Positions 28,611-39,125 of a stretch of 60,000 nt of DNA are shown here, piece by piece. The notes under the pieces are model-generated. The model searched no databases. It was not told the origin of the DNA and was given only the letters and a program-made list of their open reading frames with translations. A program made the translations under genes and the position numbers. Origin of the DNA: Strigamia acuminata (lineage: Eukaryota; Arthropoda; Chilopoda; Geophilomorpha; Linotaeniidae). The stretch's first letter is position 1. The number at the start of each line of letters is the position of its first letter. The stretch covers positions 9,860,001 to 9,920,000 of the forward strand of contig OX442319.1 in assembly GCA_949358305.1 (NCBI GenBank), read 5' to 3'.

Positions 28611-29107
28611 CTAAAATCCGTTCATCTGTTAGATGAATTAATTTTCATGCAATCGACGGCAAATTCTTGCAATTTAAATTCAATGAAAAACTTTAATTCA
28701 AAAAAATTAATTTACTATACAATTGATGCCATTTTTTGTTAATATCTAGCTGTTTTTTGCAGATATTTAAATACATCCATGTGTTTCTGTTTGATTCAAT
28801 AATTTTACAAAATATTAAAAAAATCTAGCAGCAGTTTATACGACACAAAAAAAAATTATAAAAATTTAATCGAACCTACTGAATTTATATAAAGAATAAA
28901 AACAAAATATTTGGTTAGTAAAACCGCCAATATAAACTGTTACACAGTTAAAAATCCAACAAATAACAAGCAAAACAATCCACAAATCTCGATCCTTTTC
29001 CACACAATAGTTATCGGTACATCATCGCAGAAACGATCACAAAAGGCACAGCAGCAAAACCAACAGCAAAATCCCATCTTTGGTTAATAATTCGACTTTC
29101 TAAATAA
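28611..29107 (-). other. Probable 3' UTR and downstream region of the SoxB2-like gene
   Basis: AT-rich, no credible ORF, lying after the stop of the minus-strand Sox gene. A polyadenylation site was not pinned down. Confidence 0.35.
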
Positions 29108-29698
29108 TCAATACATAACTGACCGTCGACTCAAGTCCTGAAACGCAGGATAACCATAACTATACCCCGGCATAAACGCCGATGGAAGTCCCGCTTGATA
29201 ATGCGGCGCCGAAGCCAGCGCCGCACCCGCCGCCGTCGAATAAAACGAGGCCGACAGAGGCGAGCTGTACGCGGCAGCGACCGCGCTCATCCGCGCTTTC
29301 TCACTCGCGTCGAAACCAGCGCCGAAACCGTTCCCATACGAGTTCGGCATGAATCCCTGCGGTACCGAACACATCGAATCCAAGCCCGCAGCCGGCAAAT
29401 ACGGCAAATTGAACGGATAACCTTCCTTTTTCATCGTTTTCGGCTTTCTCCTCGGTCGGTACTTGTAGTCCGGATGATCGAGCATGTGCTGCGTGCGCAG
29501 CCGCTTCGCCTCGTCGATGAACGGCCGTTTCTGCGACTCGTCCAACGTCTTCCACTCGGCGCCCAGCCGCTTGCTGATCTCGGAATTGTGCATTTTCGGG
29601 TTCTCGAGGGCTATGGTTCGTCGTTCCCTCCGTGACCACACCATGAAGGCATTCATGGGTCGCTTCACGTGCTCGTTGGATTTGGTGAGAGTCGCCAT
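29108..29698 (-). CDS. SoxB2: SoxB2-type HMG-box transcription factor (Sox14/21-like), 196 aa
   Basis: The minus-strand ATG at 29698 opens a 196-residue single-exon frame. Residues 9-87 form an HMG box with the Sox signature [15 protein letters not shown], then [18 protein letters not shown] and [13 protein letters not shown]. After the box comes [10 protein letters not shown], a motif typical of the Sox14/Sox21 (B2) group. The C-terminus is Ala/Ser/Tyr-rich and ends in [20 protein letters not shown]. SoxB2 proteins bind the minor groove at ACAAT-type sites and regulate neural and epithelial fate in animals. The protein is short for the family, and [12 protein letters not shown] is more diverged than the usual RGQRRKMAQENP. 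Codon use is GC-rich compared with its surroundings. A plus-strand shadow frame is ignored. Confidence 0.92.
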   Translation of the reverse strand: MATLTKSNEHVKRPMNAFMVWSRRERRTIALENPKMHNSEISKRLGAEWKTLDESQKRPFIDEAKRLRTQHMLDHPDYKYRPRRKPKTMKKEGYPFNLPYLPAAGLDSMCSVPQGFMPNSYGNGFGAGFDASEKARMSAVAAAYSSPLSASFYSTAAGAALASAPHYQAGLPSAFMPGYSYGYPAFQDLSRRSVMY

Positions 29699-30640
29699 TT
29701 TAGACTTGTTACCTCGCGTGCAGGTTTGTCGTTTGTGATGTTTGTGATGTTTTCTCGGCTCCGACGCTGGAGATTTTCAATGGAAACAGGTAATTAGGTC
29801 GGCGAACCAATCTGAGGTGAGCATTTCGACCCTCTTTTTAACCACCTGGCAGCTTAACTTTGTGTCACCACTCACCGGGGGTGATAAACAAGAATTCTTT
29901 TATTCCCAAGGCTCCCTCGCCCTTTCACGCGCATATTTCTTTGCAAAATCACTTTGAGGGGTCAGAATTGACCCTAAAATTGGGTTGAGTAATTCGCGAA
30001 AGGTGAAATTTTATGTGAAATTGCAGTTTTGGCGATTGGTGGGCGGCGGACGGTGTTGGGGTTTCGGGCGGGGGAAGGATGGGTTGATGCGGCTGCGAGT
30101 TTTGGAAATTCCGTGCGAATGAAATTTTTAAATAAAATTTGGTTTTTTGGGTGGATTGGTTAAATATTGGTTCGTTTTGATGGGGAATGTTGTTTTTTTG
30201 TGTTAGGATTGATTTTTTGGGGTTTTGGATGGCTGTTGGGAGTTTATTTGGCTGGTTTGCGCCACCTGTGGCGAAGGTGAAGAAGAAGAAGAAGCGAGAA
30301 GAAGTGCTTGTATTGTTTGTGTATGGTTTGGTTTGGCCATTGATCGGCATTGGGTCAAAAAGAATCTGAGTTCTTCTAATCTCCGTTGGCGCGTGAAATC
30401 ACAATCCCCGGGGTCGTGAACACCTGGCCGCCTCATGCGAGGTGTGGCGGGACATCCCAGAGTGCGTCTTTTTGTGGAAAACAATTGCAAATCGACTGGG
30501 GTTTGTTTAAGCTGCTTAAAATGAATGGATTAGATATATTTTTTTCAATATCCTGTGCCTGGGCTAAATCTGCCAATTTTATTTTATTTGATTTGGAGAA
30601 AAATTATTAATAAAGAACAAGATTTTGGATTTTCATTTTT
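29699..30640 (-). promoter_or_regulatory. Upstream region of the SoxB2-like gene
   Basis: Non-coding DNA 5' of the Sox ATG. It includes a stretch near 29820-29920 of mixed composition and a G-rich part at 30040-30090. No ORF is convincing on either strand. TATA or initiator elements could not be assigned with confidence. Confidence 0.3.
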
Positions 30641-30649
30641 ATTTTCTTG

Positions 30650-30905
30650 AATTTTGTAGTCTTCAATGTGTAATTTTGTAGTTTTTATTGTAATTTTTCT
30701 TGAATTTGTGAGTTTTTAATGTAATTTTTCTTGAATTTGTGAGTTTTTAATGTAATTTTTCTTGAATTTATGAGTTTTTAATGTAATTTTTCTTGAATTT
30801 GTGAGTTTTTAATGTAATTTTTCTTGAACTTGTGAGTTTTTAATGTAATTTTTCTTGAATTTGTGAGTTTTTAATGTAATTTTTCTTGAATTTGTGAGTT
30901 TAATA
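30650..30905. repeat. 31-bp minisatellite
   Basis: About seven to eight direct copies of a 31-bp unit (core TTTTTAATGTAATTTTTCTT then GAATTTGTGAG). The middle copies differ by only a base or two. Confidence 0.85.
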
Positions 30906-30929
30906 TAGGTAGTTATTCGAAATTCTAAT

Positions 30930-31440
30930 GGCTTTTGGGATTTTTATTGTTTATTTACATAATTTTTGGATTTTTTATTTTTTATTTTTTATTTTCTTGA
31001 AATTTGGAGAGTTTATTTCTTATTCGCATGAGTTTTGGGATTTTTATTTCTTATTCGCATGAGTTTTGGGATTTTTATTGCTTATTTAATGATTTTTGGG
31101 TTTTTATTGCTTATTTTCTTGACTTTTTGGGTTTTTATTGCTTATTTTCTTGACTTTTTCGATTTTTCTTGCTTATTTTTTTTACTTTTTGGGTTTTTAT
31201 CCCCTTTTTCTTCATTTATTAATTTTTTATTTATTATTTTTATGATTTTCGGGGTTTTTATCGGTTATTTCATGATTTTAATGATTTTCGTGGTTTTATC
31301 GGTTATTTCATGATTTTAATGATTTTTCGGGTTTTTTTGTTGATTATTTTAATGATTGTCGAGGTTTTTATTGATGATTTTCAAGATAACCGGGATTTTT
31401 ATTGATAATTTTCAAGATTACCAGGATTTTTATTGCTGAT
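30930..31440. repeat. Degenerate T-rich tandem repeat region
   Basis: Repeated variants of GGGTTTTTATTGCTTATTTT and of ATGATTTTAATGATTTTCG. Strong T bias on the plus strand; any ORF here is an artefact of the repeat. No gene. Confidence 0.6.
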
Positions 31441-32400
31441 TCTCAAAATTCCTACAAAACATTGAATATTACTCTTATTTTTCTCTCCAAACGTGATTCC
31501 TTTTATCTCCAAAGTCACTTTCTTTCACTTTTCTCTACTTTCCACCGCCTTTTGTCCCCTCTTGTAATCCCCCCAATGAATCCGACAATTCACCAACCCG
31601 CACACAAGAGCAACTCGGCGCAAACCGAGAACATACAGTGAGCAAACTCCATCCATATCCCACTGAGTCCTTCCTTCCCATTCACCCTTTTCCACCATCC
31701 ATCCACCAAGTTGTCTCTAGTACCCATTGTATACAAATAAGAGGCAATAAAGGACGCTAAGGGCACTGCTGTTCCTCAATCCAACTTCCCTTTTTCTCCT
31801 TCTTATACCTGTTCTATGGCCAATTTATATATTCTGGGACCTTCTTTTGTCCCCCTCTCGCCTTCTTGTGTTCGCTTTGAGCTCTTGGAACCAACCAGTG
31901 CTTGTTGTCGTCCACAAAAGCGCCCTCTTCAGTCCCCCACCGCTCCACGGCCTTTTTAGGTCAATTTTTTCCATTTAGAATTGTAAATTGACTTAAAAAT
32001 TAATTGAAAAACGCGTCTTTTCTTTTTTTGTTTTGTTTTTATTACCTGTGTTAGCAAATTAAGGCTAAGCCGAAAATAGATGAAGATAAAAGAGCTCCTC
32101 CTACGTCTTTTGAGGAATATCAGGTAGATCTGCAGTGACCCTGGGTTTGAAAAGGTAATTGGAAAAACAAAAGGTGGGACACAAAGGAAGGAAAGAGGAT
32201 GTTTGGCATTTGTTTCAATAGGAGGAGTGAGGTGGTGAAGAGATTTGGTTTGATTACGTCGGTTTTTGGGTTGTAGACGGAAGAAATAAGGAATTTTTGG
32301 TGTTTGAAATGTTTGTGTTTGGATTTATGTAATGTTGTCGGAGGAAATCGTAAATGATTAAACAAATATGATGTTTTATTTATAGTAGTGTGGTATTGTT
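31441..32400. other. Non-coding stretch
   Basis: No gene, transposon end or clear repeat was found. It has a pyrimidine-rich part (31490-31930) and an ordinary AT-rich part. Confidence 0.35.
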
Positions 32401-32429
32401 TTAATTTTTAGTAGTTTTACTCCTTGCGC

Positions 32430-32840
32430 GACGTCGGAAAAATCGCGTGTGAGATTTTGAAATTCTGTTGAAAATTTTGTGAATTTCAGGATTTCCGGCG
32501 GATTTGGTTAAAGATTTGCAAGTTTGGTAGTTGATTTGTAAGATTTTATGGATTTCGAGGATTTTCAGGTAGGATTTTCGGGATATCGGGGATTTCATGG
32601 ATTTCAGAGATTTCGAAGATTTCAAATACATATAACAAATCCCCGAAATTTTCTGTAAATCTTCTAAATCTCTAAAATCCATGAAATCCCCGATATCCCG
32701 AAAATGCTACCTAAAAATCCTCGAAATCCATAAAATCTTACAAATCGACTCGCAAATTAGCAAATCTTTAAACAAATCCGCCGAATTTAGGATTTCAAGA
32801 TTTTTCTCGATTTTATTACAACTTCCGATACGATTTGTAA
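32430..32840. repeat. Long foldback (inverted repeat, arms of about 180 bp)
   Basis: The left arm (about 32440-32630) and right arm (about 32640-32830) are imperfect complements. For example GGGATATCGGGGATTTCATGG on the left pairs with CCATGAAATCCCCGATATCC on the right. The loop is only tens of bases. Arms are themselves built of GATTT-rich short repeats. No flanking duplication was found. Could be a foldback transposon or a hairpin-RNA source. Confidence 0.75.
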
Positions 32841-33475
32841 GATTGTCATTTTATTTTGAAAATTTAATTGATTTCATGAGATTTCATCATTTTGGAAATC
32901 CAAAACATTGATTTCATCATTTTGGAAATCCAAAACATTGGCCTCGTAACACGTCAAGCAATGCCTACCCTTTCGTCGCTACTACAAGCGGTTATAGCAC
33001 AATGAAACTACGTCCACCATCTTTTCTCCACAGATGGCAGCATTTGCTTGAAAACCCCAACATTCCAATGCTTTGAGAGCCCAACCCACGACTCCTCCAT
33101 CATGGATTGTGTCCCACGTGTGCGCTAAAGCTACAACTCCAAAACGTTTGATCTTATAATCAGAATTGTGGTAAGATATACGATGTTACAGAAATTATTG
33201 TTTCGGAAATATACATTCAACTTTTATTTGTATATATTTTGCTTAATCATTAAGACCAACGATTGCATCAGCTTGGTATCTCACGACCGCAACAGGTATT
33301 AGACTTTTTTTGTTGTTTTGATTTTATCTAATACTCCGTATTTGATTTCTTTTCAGGTCAGAATAAATTCATTTTCGGTGTAATCAAGTGATAGCCATCA
33401 ACATAAAGTCAGTTTCCCACTACCAAGAAAAAAAAAAATCTGTTTCCAATTGATTTTATTTTATTTTATTTAGAA
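32841..33475 (+). promoter_or_regulatory. Upstream and 5' UTR region of zinc-finger gene 1
   Basis: Contains a tandem duplication (ATTTCATCATTTTGGAAATC twice, 32879-32940). A possible 5' UTR exon ends at the donor-like site CAACAG|GTATT (about 33296); acceptor-like sites are TTTTCAG near 33358 and ATTTAG at 33472, two bases before the ATG. The exact exon layout is uncertain. Confidence 0.4.
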
Positions 33476-34183
33476 ATGGAAGGAAGCTCGAATTGTACGG
33501 ATTACAGTTGCAACCTGTGTGATTTTTCTGGTTTATTTTATTCGCAGTTAGAACAACACATGCTTATTCACACGGGTGAAAAGCCCTTTAATTGCCAGGA
33601 GTGTTCACGTTCCTTTAATCTTAAGTCACAATTGACTACCCACATGAATGTTCACACGAAAGAAAGACGATTCAAGTGTGATTTGTGTGCTTATTCAACC
33701 TTACAAAGCGGGCATTTAAACAGACATCTTAAAACCCATACGGGAGAAAAACCTTATAAGTGTCGTCATTGTTCGTACTCGGCCATTCAAAAGGAGACCC
33801 TAGAAAGACATGAAATGACTCACACGGAGAAGAAACCATTCAAGTGTCATTTATGTTCGTACGCAGGTAGTCGTATCAGTACTTTACAGAGACATCTGAG
33901 GACGCATACCGGAGAAAAACGATTCAAGTGTGAGGAATGCACATTTTCGTGTAAGTGTGCAAAGAGTTTGGAATTACATCGAAGAAGTCACACTGGGGAA
34001 AAAGGAAAACCGTTCAAGTGCCATTTGTGCGCTAATTCGTTTATGCGGAATAGGACTTTGAAAAATCATTTAATAACGCATACTAGAGAAAAACCGTTTA
34101 CGTGTAGTTTTTGTGATTATTCTTGCGGGCGAATTGATGCTTTGAAGAAACATGAAAGAAATAAGCATGCCGATGACGTGTGA
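33476..34183 (+). CDS. C2H2 zinc-finger protein 1 (8 fingers, 235 aa)
   Basis: ATG at 33476 follows a splice-acceptor-like ATTTAGAA. The product is eight C2H2 fingers with almost no flanking sequence, starting YSCNLCDFSGLFYSQLEQHM and ending KKHERNKHADDV. Linkers are mostly TGEKP-like, with variants (TKERR, TEKKP). Finger 6 to 7 has an insertion (TGEKGKP). Helices differ from finger to finger (for example LQSGHLNRH, RISTLQRH), unlike the homogenised cluster further right, so it probably reads a defined DNA sequence. It lacks the leader shared by the other cluster members and is the oldest or outgroup copy. Nuclear DNA-binding role inferred. Confidence 0.85.
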   Translation: MEGSSNCTDYSCNLCDFSGLFYSQLEQHMLIHTGEKPFNCQECSRSFNLKSQLTTHMNVHTKERRFKCDLCAYSTLQSGHLNRHLKTHTGEKPYKCRHCSYSAIQKETLERHEMTHTEKKPFKCHLCSYAGSRISTLQRHLRTHTGEKRFKCEECTFSCKCAKSLELHRRSHTGEKGKPFKCHLCANSFMRNRTLKNHLITHTREKPFTCSFCDYSCGRIDALKKHERNKHADDV

Positions 34184-34750
34184 AAATATATTCAAATTTT
34201 TTTTTTTTCAGGATCAATGTGTGTTTGTAATGTGGTGTTCTTTGAATTTTATTACGATTTTTTTTTTTTGATTTCGAAATAAGTTTGGTCAAAATTTATA
34301 CAATTTTATACAAAACTTGATATTTCTGTGGATTAGTTGCCAGTAATACATTTCAATTTCAACCACTGCTGTCTTTTTCAGAAATGCATGGCTCTTATTT
34401 ATCAAATCAAAATATTGTAACCAAAAATAATTACAAAATGATTACCAAAAACCTCAGAATCTAATAAAAAATGACTACCAAATACCTCAAATTCTAATAA
34501 AAAATGACTACCAAAAACCTCAAAATCTAATAAAAAATTAATATTAGCAAGCTCAACGTAAAATTTAAAATGTCTGCACAACTCAAATATTTTAATCGCA
34601 ACAAAAATATAAATGAGAGAAATGTTTCAAAATTGAAATGAAGTGAGAAAAATGTACGATCACATAAATGTGATTCACATAAATTGAAGCATACTTTTAA
34701 AGCCATGTGAACAACGGATTGATTAAATTAATCAAACGGACAATTAAACA
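34184..34750. other. 3' flank of zinc-finger gene 1
   Basis: AT-rich; three short direct repeats of about 40 bp with AAATGACTACCAAA (34435-34535). No gene. Confidence 0.45.
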
Positions 34751-34753
34751 GAT

Positions 34754-34885
34754 ACCGTATTTTACCAAATAAGAGCCGCGGGCACTTTGAACCGCGGCTA
34801 CTATTCGAGGGCGGCTCTTACTTCAAGTCGCCTCTCTTAGTCGCGGCTCTGATTCGAGGGCGACTCTTATTCGGTAAAATACGGT
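34754..34885. mobile_element. TA-flanked 132-bp MITE with CCGTATTTTACC ends
   Basis: Inverted ends CCGTATTTTACCAAATAAGA (left) and the complement of TCTTATTCGGTAAAATACGG (right), flanked by TA on both sides. The interior is GC-rich (GCCGCGG, CGGCTC). TA target and tiny size suggest a Tc1/mariner-type MITE. Confidence 0.75.
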
Positions 34886-35031
34886 ATTAATTAAACGAGT
34901 GAAAATTAAACAAAATAAAATTGCAGGATGAAATTTCAAAAATTAATAACATAATTCTATTAAAATGCAGTTAGAAAAATATTCAATCACAACAAGTAAT
35001 AAAATCTGGAAACACAAATTAAAACAAATTT

Positions 35032-36862
35032 TCACTTTTCTATATTTTTCTTATGCTTTACTGATAAATGTTTTTTCAAAGTATTACGAAACCCACAGTA
35101 AAAACGACAAAAATGGCACTTGAATGGTTTTTTCTTAGTACTCGTATGACTTGATAGATGATTGTTTAAATCCACTTGCTGATTGCCGGCATACGCACAC
35201 AAATGGCACTTGAATGGTTTTTTCTTAGTATGACTTGATAGATGATTGTTTAAATCCACTTGCTGATTGCCGGAATAAGCACACAAATGGCATTTGAACA
35301 GCTTTTCCCTAGCTCCCCATTTCACCAACAAAGCGTCGATCTTGCCCAGGAAAACAACCGACGCATTGCGCGCCGCGTCCATCTCGCACAGACCGGTTCC
35401 ACAACACAATCGGAATTTATTCATCGCAATCAAATCGCAAACAAATGAGGGTTCTTTCGGCCTGCAAAAATATCTCCACAGAATCAACAGTTCGCACTTC
35501 TTGAATGCTTCGCTCAGCAATGTTTTCGGATTCAATGTGTTGGATTTTGTTTCTTTTATTATTCCCGCAACCTGGGCCAATTTGGTCATTAATAGTACCA
35601 ATTCCTTGTCTTTGGCGTCTTCTACGTCAATCGATTGCACCCGGCGTTCAAAATTCCAAGATCCAAATTCTTGATAATTTGCCATAGTCTTCGTAAGTTG
35701 TTCAAAGGCGGATTCTTCAGCCATTGCGCTGCTTTTCCCTCGGCCTGTGGCGACCAAGAAGTGCTGGAAATATAATTCGCGAATGGTCTTTTGGGTACCG
35801 CTGAACCCTTCAATCGTAAAACATTGCCAGGTGTAGGTGAAGTCGCACCGTGTTAATGCCATGGTCACTTTTTGTGTCAAAGTCAAATAGTTTGCATATT
35901 TAAATGTGGAATAGTTTGCGGTAAATTGCGCCACGAGCGGCAAATTATCAGAAAAATCGTTTGGTCCTCTGTGGTTTACTGGTTGGTAGGTATCACAACT
36001 TAAATCTAAAAAAAAAAAAGAGAAACTAATTATGTTACATTTTTGTAAAATTTCGATGGAAAAAAGATCAAATTTCATAGTCGGAACCGCAAAATTTTAA
36101 TTTTTTTTACCCGTGTTTTGCGTTTTAAAATTTTCCGCAACGAGCAGATCATAATTCATTGATTCGTTCTTTAATTCCGCATCAAGTTCGTCAGTTTCTT
36201 TATTAATTTCCACATCAATTACGTCATAATCTTCATTAATTTCTGCACGAACGTTTATTGTGTTCGTGATTTCTGTATCAATAACTTTATTTTCTTCATT
36301 AATTTCCACATCAATTGTGATATATTCTTCATCAATTTTCGCTGACTTTTCATCGTTTTCTTCATCAATTTTCGCTGACTTTTCTTCATTTTCTTCATTA
36401 ATTTCTGCTGAAATTTCATCATCATTTTTGGGTTCTAATCTCGATTTCGGTCGACACGAAGCACAATTTGCTTCATTTGGAGTATTTTCTTTTCTCCTTT
36501 TCTCACAAGGCTCTAAAGAAATTAGTAAATCGTAGTTAAATCGTCCAATATTTAATATTTTAAATTTAAAAAATTATTTTGAATACCTTCCGCCATTCTG
36601 GCCTCGTTTCCGGTGTGTTGGCGCTTAACGGTTGCAAACGGTTTCTCCAAACAACTAGAAAGTTCGAGCAATTCATTACACATACTGTTTCCCTTCTTAT
36701 ACATCAAATCAAATTAAATTAAATTAATTACCTCGGATAAAAATCGGAGTTCAGTGCGTGTGCAATAAATTCGCTTTCTGGGTAAAGATTTTTGAATTTT
36801 TGAATAAAATCCCCTCTCAGAGCCCAATAATCTGCCCACATTTTCCTGTAATCGTCATCCAT
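35032..36862 (-). CDS. Four-exon gene: acidic region, dsRBD-like segments, three C2H2 fingers (524 aa)
   Basis: Minus-strand exons 36862-36732, 36654-36587, 36512-36111 and 36005-35032 join with consistent phases (2, 1, 1) and consensus GT-AG sites, giving 524 residues. Exon 1 starts MDDDYRKMWADYWALRGDFI. Exon 3 is acidic with repeats of EENDEKSAKIDEE type. Exon 4 has two stretches resembling double-stranded-RNA-binding ends (GRGKSSAMAEESAFEQL and GTGLCEMDAARNASVVFLGK), then three C2H2 fingers (FKCHLCAYSGNQQVDLNNHL, a near repeat with a longer linker, and FKCHFCRFYCGFRNTLKKHL). Exon 1 may recall the W..R.DF pattern of XRN2-binding proteins, but this is weak. A nuclear RNA- or DNA-binding protein is likely. 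A separate 5' UTR exon with a GTAAGT donor may lie near 36933. Confidence 0.75.
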
Positions 36863-37394
36863 CGTGATATATCACGTTTATAATAAATGCACACCTGTTT
36901 GCTTCGACTTACGAGAACAACTTCAAAGCCTCCACCATTCTCTGTTTTCAATTTTAACCACCAGACTTCGCCAGAAAAGACATTTTTTAGAAGTAGATTT
37001 TATTCCAGCCAGTTTAAACGTTGACGAAATAAATAAATAAAATAATAAAAATAATAAAATAAAAATTTTATTTGTTTAAAATTGTAGAAGCTGTCGGAAT
37101 TTCATCTGAAGTATGACTGGAAGCAAGATGCAGGTTGGATTGTGGGTAAAAGAAGTGCCTGACAGTTTTACAGTGTCAATCATGTGGGTTTCATGTCATA
37201 TCACAAATTTCAACTCCCTGCTGGAAAGAAACGAATTTCTATTTGTTACATTTAGTTGATGTTTTATTGCAGTTGGTGTTTAATTCTCTACGGAATCAAT
37301 AAAAAAAAGTGTGTTCTAGCTATAAATGATCAAATTTGGGATTATTACAGACATATACGATTGACTGCACATTGGAAATAAGATGAAATGTAAT
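36863..37394. other. Intergenic region between the divergent dsRBD-like gene and zinc-finger gene 2
   Basis: Contains the presumed promoter of the minus-strand gene and AT-rich DNA. A short perfect palindrome-like GTGATATATCAC sits just upstream of the minus-strand ATG (36864-36875). No ORF of note. Confidence 0.4.
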
Positions 37395-37700
37395 AAGAGA
37401 TGGCGCAAAATTCAACTTTATATCGGGTTTTACTAACACCCGTTGCTAGCTAATATCCACCATGCGCTTTAAAAAATCATTTCAAGTTATTTGCCTTTTA
37501 TCAGGTTTGGGGACGATTTGAAATTGATGAAATTGCTATCCGTAAATTTACCTTTAACGTTTGTTTTGTAGTTTGCCGATCTGTAAGATCCGTAAGTCTG
37601 TTCAAAGCTCCGTGATATTCGGTGACAGCACGAAAACACTCCGTGGTCACAGTCATAAGAAAACCTGAGTGCACCAAACGGTTACCCAAGTCATAACCAA
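37395..37700 (+). promoter_or_regulatory. Zinc-finger leader block, copy 1
   Basis: Contains GAGATGGCGCAAAA, GCTAGCTAATATCCACC and TTTGCCGATC(T/G)GTAAGATCC, motifs repeated upstream of five other cluster members. It likely holds the transcription start and 5' UTR exon. This copy is the most diverged and lacks the intronic DNA element found in copies 2, 3 and 5. Confidence 0.55.
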
Positions 37701-37928
37701 CTGCTGAAAATATAAAAAAAAAATGAAATTTCTATTTCATTCCTGTAAGAAACTGATATAGAAGAATATTAATGAAACATCTAATGTTTGGCTACTTTTA
37801 ATTTCAGAATAAGTTCAACTTTGATGCGATTGAGTAAATTCAATTCATCGTAACGTCAGTGGTTGATTGAAAAACAAACATTTTCTGCACACTAAGCTTG
37901 AAGTCTCGTTTATTATTTATAATTCAAA

Positions 37929-39125
37929 ATGGAGAGAAAGAAACAGCGCTTCAGTTGCAGTCGGTGCGATTATTCGTGTTCATTTTTTTCATGTTTGAAG
38001 TCACACATGCAGATACACGTCGGTGCAAAACCTTACAAATGCCAGGTGTGTTCTATTTCCTTCAGGACTAAAGAGACGTTGAATGTCCATATACGATTTC
38101 ACACGAGGAGAAACCCATTGAAATGTGACTTTTGTGATTATTCCTGCACCCAAAGTAGGGATTTAAAAAAACATTTAACAATCCATTTAGGAAAGAAAGC
38201 TTTTACTTGCCATTTGTGTGTTTATTCTTGTAACAGTGCAAATATTTTGGCTAGACATGTAAAAACTCACACTGGTAAAAAACAAGTGAAGTGTCATTTA
38301 TCTGCTTTTGCCAGTACGGATAGCAGGAATTTAAAAAGTCATATCAGAACACATACCGGAGAAAAACCACATAAGTGTCCTTTGTGTGATGTTTCCTGTA
38401 TTAGAAATTGGGATTTAAAGAGACACATTCAGACCCATACTGGCGAAAAACCATTTAAGTGTCATTTGTGTGCTTTTGCCAGTATGTATAGAAGGAATTT
38501 AAGAGATCATATCAGAACACATACTGGAGAAAAACCACATAAGTGTCATTTATGTGCTTATTCTTGCGTTCAAAGTGGGGGTTTAAAAAAGCATTTATTA
38601 ACCCATTCTGGAGAAAAGTCATTTAAGTGTCTTTTATGTGCTTATTCCTGTTTTCGAAATTGGGATTTAAACAGACACATTCAGACCCATACTGGCGAAA
38701 AACCATTTAAGTGTCATTTATGTGCTTTTGCCAGTATGTATAGAAGGAATTTAAAAGATCATATCAGAACACATACTGGAGAAAAACCACATAAGTGTCA
38801 TTTGTGTGATTTTTCCTGTATTAGAAATTTGGATTTAAAGAGACACATTTGGACCCACACTGGTGAAAAACCATTTAAGTGTCATTTATGTGCTTTTGCC
38901 AGTACGGAGAGCAGGAATTTAAAAGATCATATCAGAACACATACCGGAGAAAAACCACATAAGTGTCATTTATGTGCTTATTCTTCCATTCAAAGTGGGG
39001 GTTTAAAAAATCATTTATTAACCCATACTGGAGAAAAGCCATTTAAGTGTCATTTATGTGCTTATTCTTCCATTCAAAGTGGGGGTTTAAAAAGACATCT
39101 AGCTAAGCACACGGGAGAAAAATGA
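37929..39125 (+). CDS. C2H2 zinc-finger protein 2 (14 fingers, 398 aa)
   Basis: ATG at 37929 in exon 37808 onward (acceptor TTTCAG at 37802-37807). Fourteen fingers follow the start MERKKQRFSCSRC. Finger 5 is degenerate: CHLSAF replaces CHLCAF, losing a zinc ligand, a change shared with protein 4 at 44797. Fingers 6-12 alternate two types (RNWDLKRH and YRRNLKDH/ESRNLKDH), so a two-finger unit was amplified. The last fingers are SIQSGGLK types. After the TGA, the next codons still spell a decayed finger (FNYHLCVYS...LNEHFSKR). No KRAB, ZAD or BTB domain is present; a sequence-specific nuclear DNA-binding role is inferred. Confidence 0.88.
   Translation: MERKKQRFSCSRCDYSCSFFSCLKSHMQIHVGAKPYKCQVCSISFRTKETLNVHIRFHTRRNPLKCDFCDYSCTQSRDLKKHLTIHLGKKAFTCHLCVYSCNSANILARHVKTHTGKKQVKCHLSAFASTDSRNLKSHIRTHTGEKPHKCPLCDVSCIRNWDLKRHIQTHTGEKPFKCHLCAFASMYRRNLRDHIRTHTGEKPHKCHLCAYSCVQSGGLKKHLLTHSGEKSFKCLLCAYSCFRNWDLNRHIQTHTGEKPFKCHLCAFASMYRRNLKDHIRTHTGEKPHKCHLCDFSCIRNLDLKRHIWTHTGEKPFKCHLCAFASTESRNLKDHIRTHTGEKPHKCHLCAYSSIQSGGLKNHLLTHTGEKPFKCHLCAYSSIQSGGLKRHLAKHTGEK

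Noticed and set aside
29195-29635. Arg-rich plus-strand frame opposite the Sox gene
   Set aside because: It is the antisense of a GC-rich HMG-box coding region; basic composition is a by-product.
31035-31313. Phe/Leu-rich membrane-like ORF
   Set aside because: Produced by T-rich tandem repeats; no start context or conservation.
30650-31440. Possible CRISPR-like array
   Set aside because: Repeats are direct, contiguous and AT-rich with no unique spacers, in an animal genome.
36732-36862. Calling exon 1 of the dsRBD-like gene an XRN2-binding domain
   Set aside because: Only a short W..R.DF pattern agrees; the rest of that domain is not visible.
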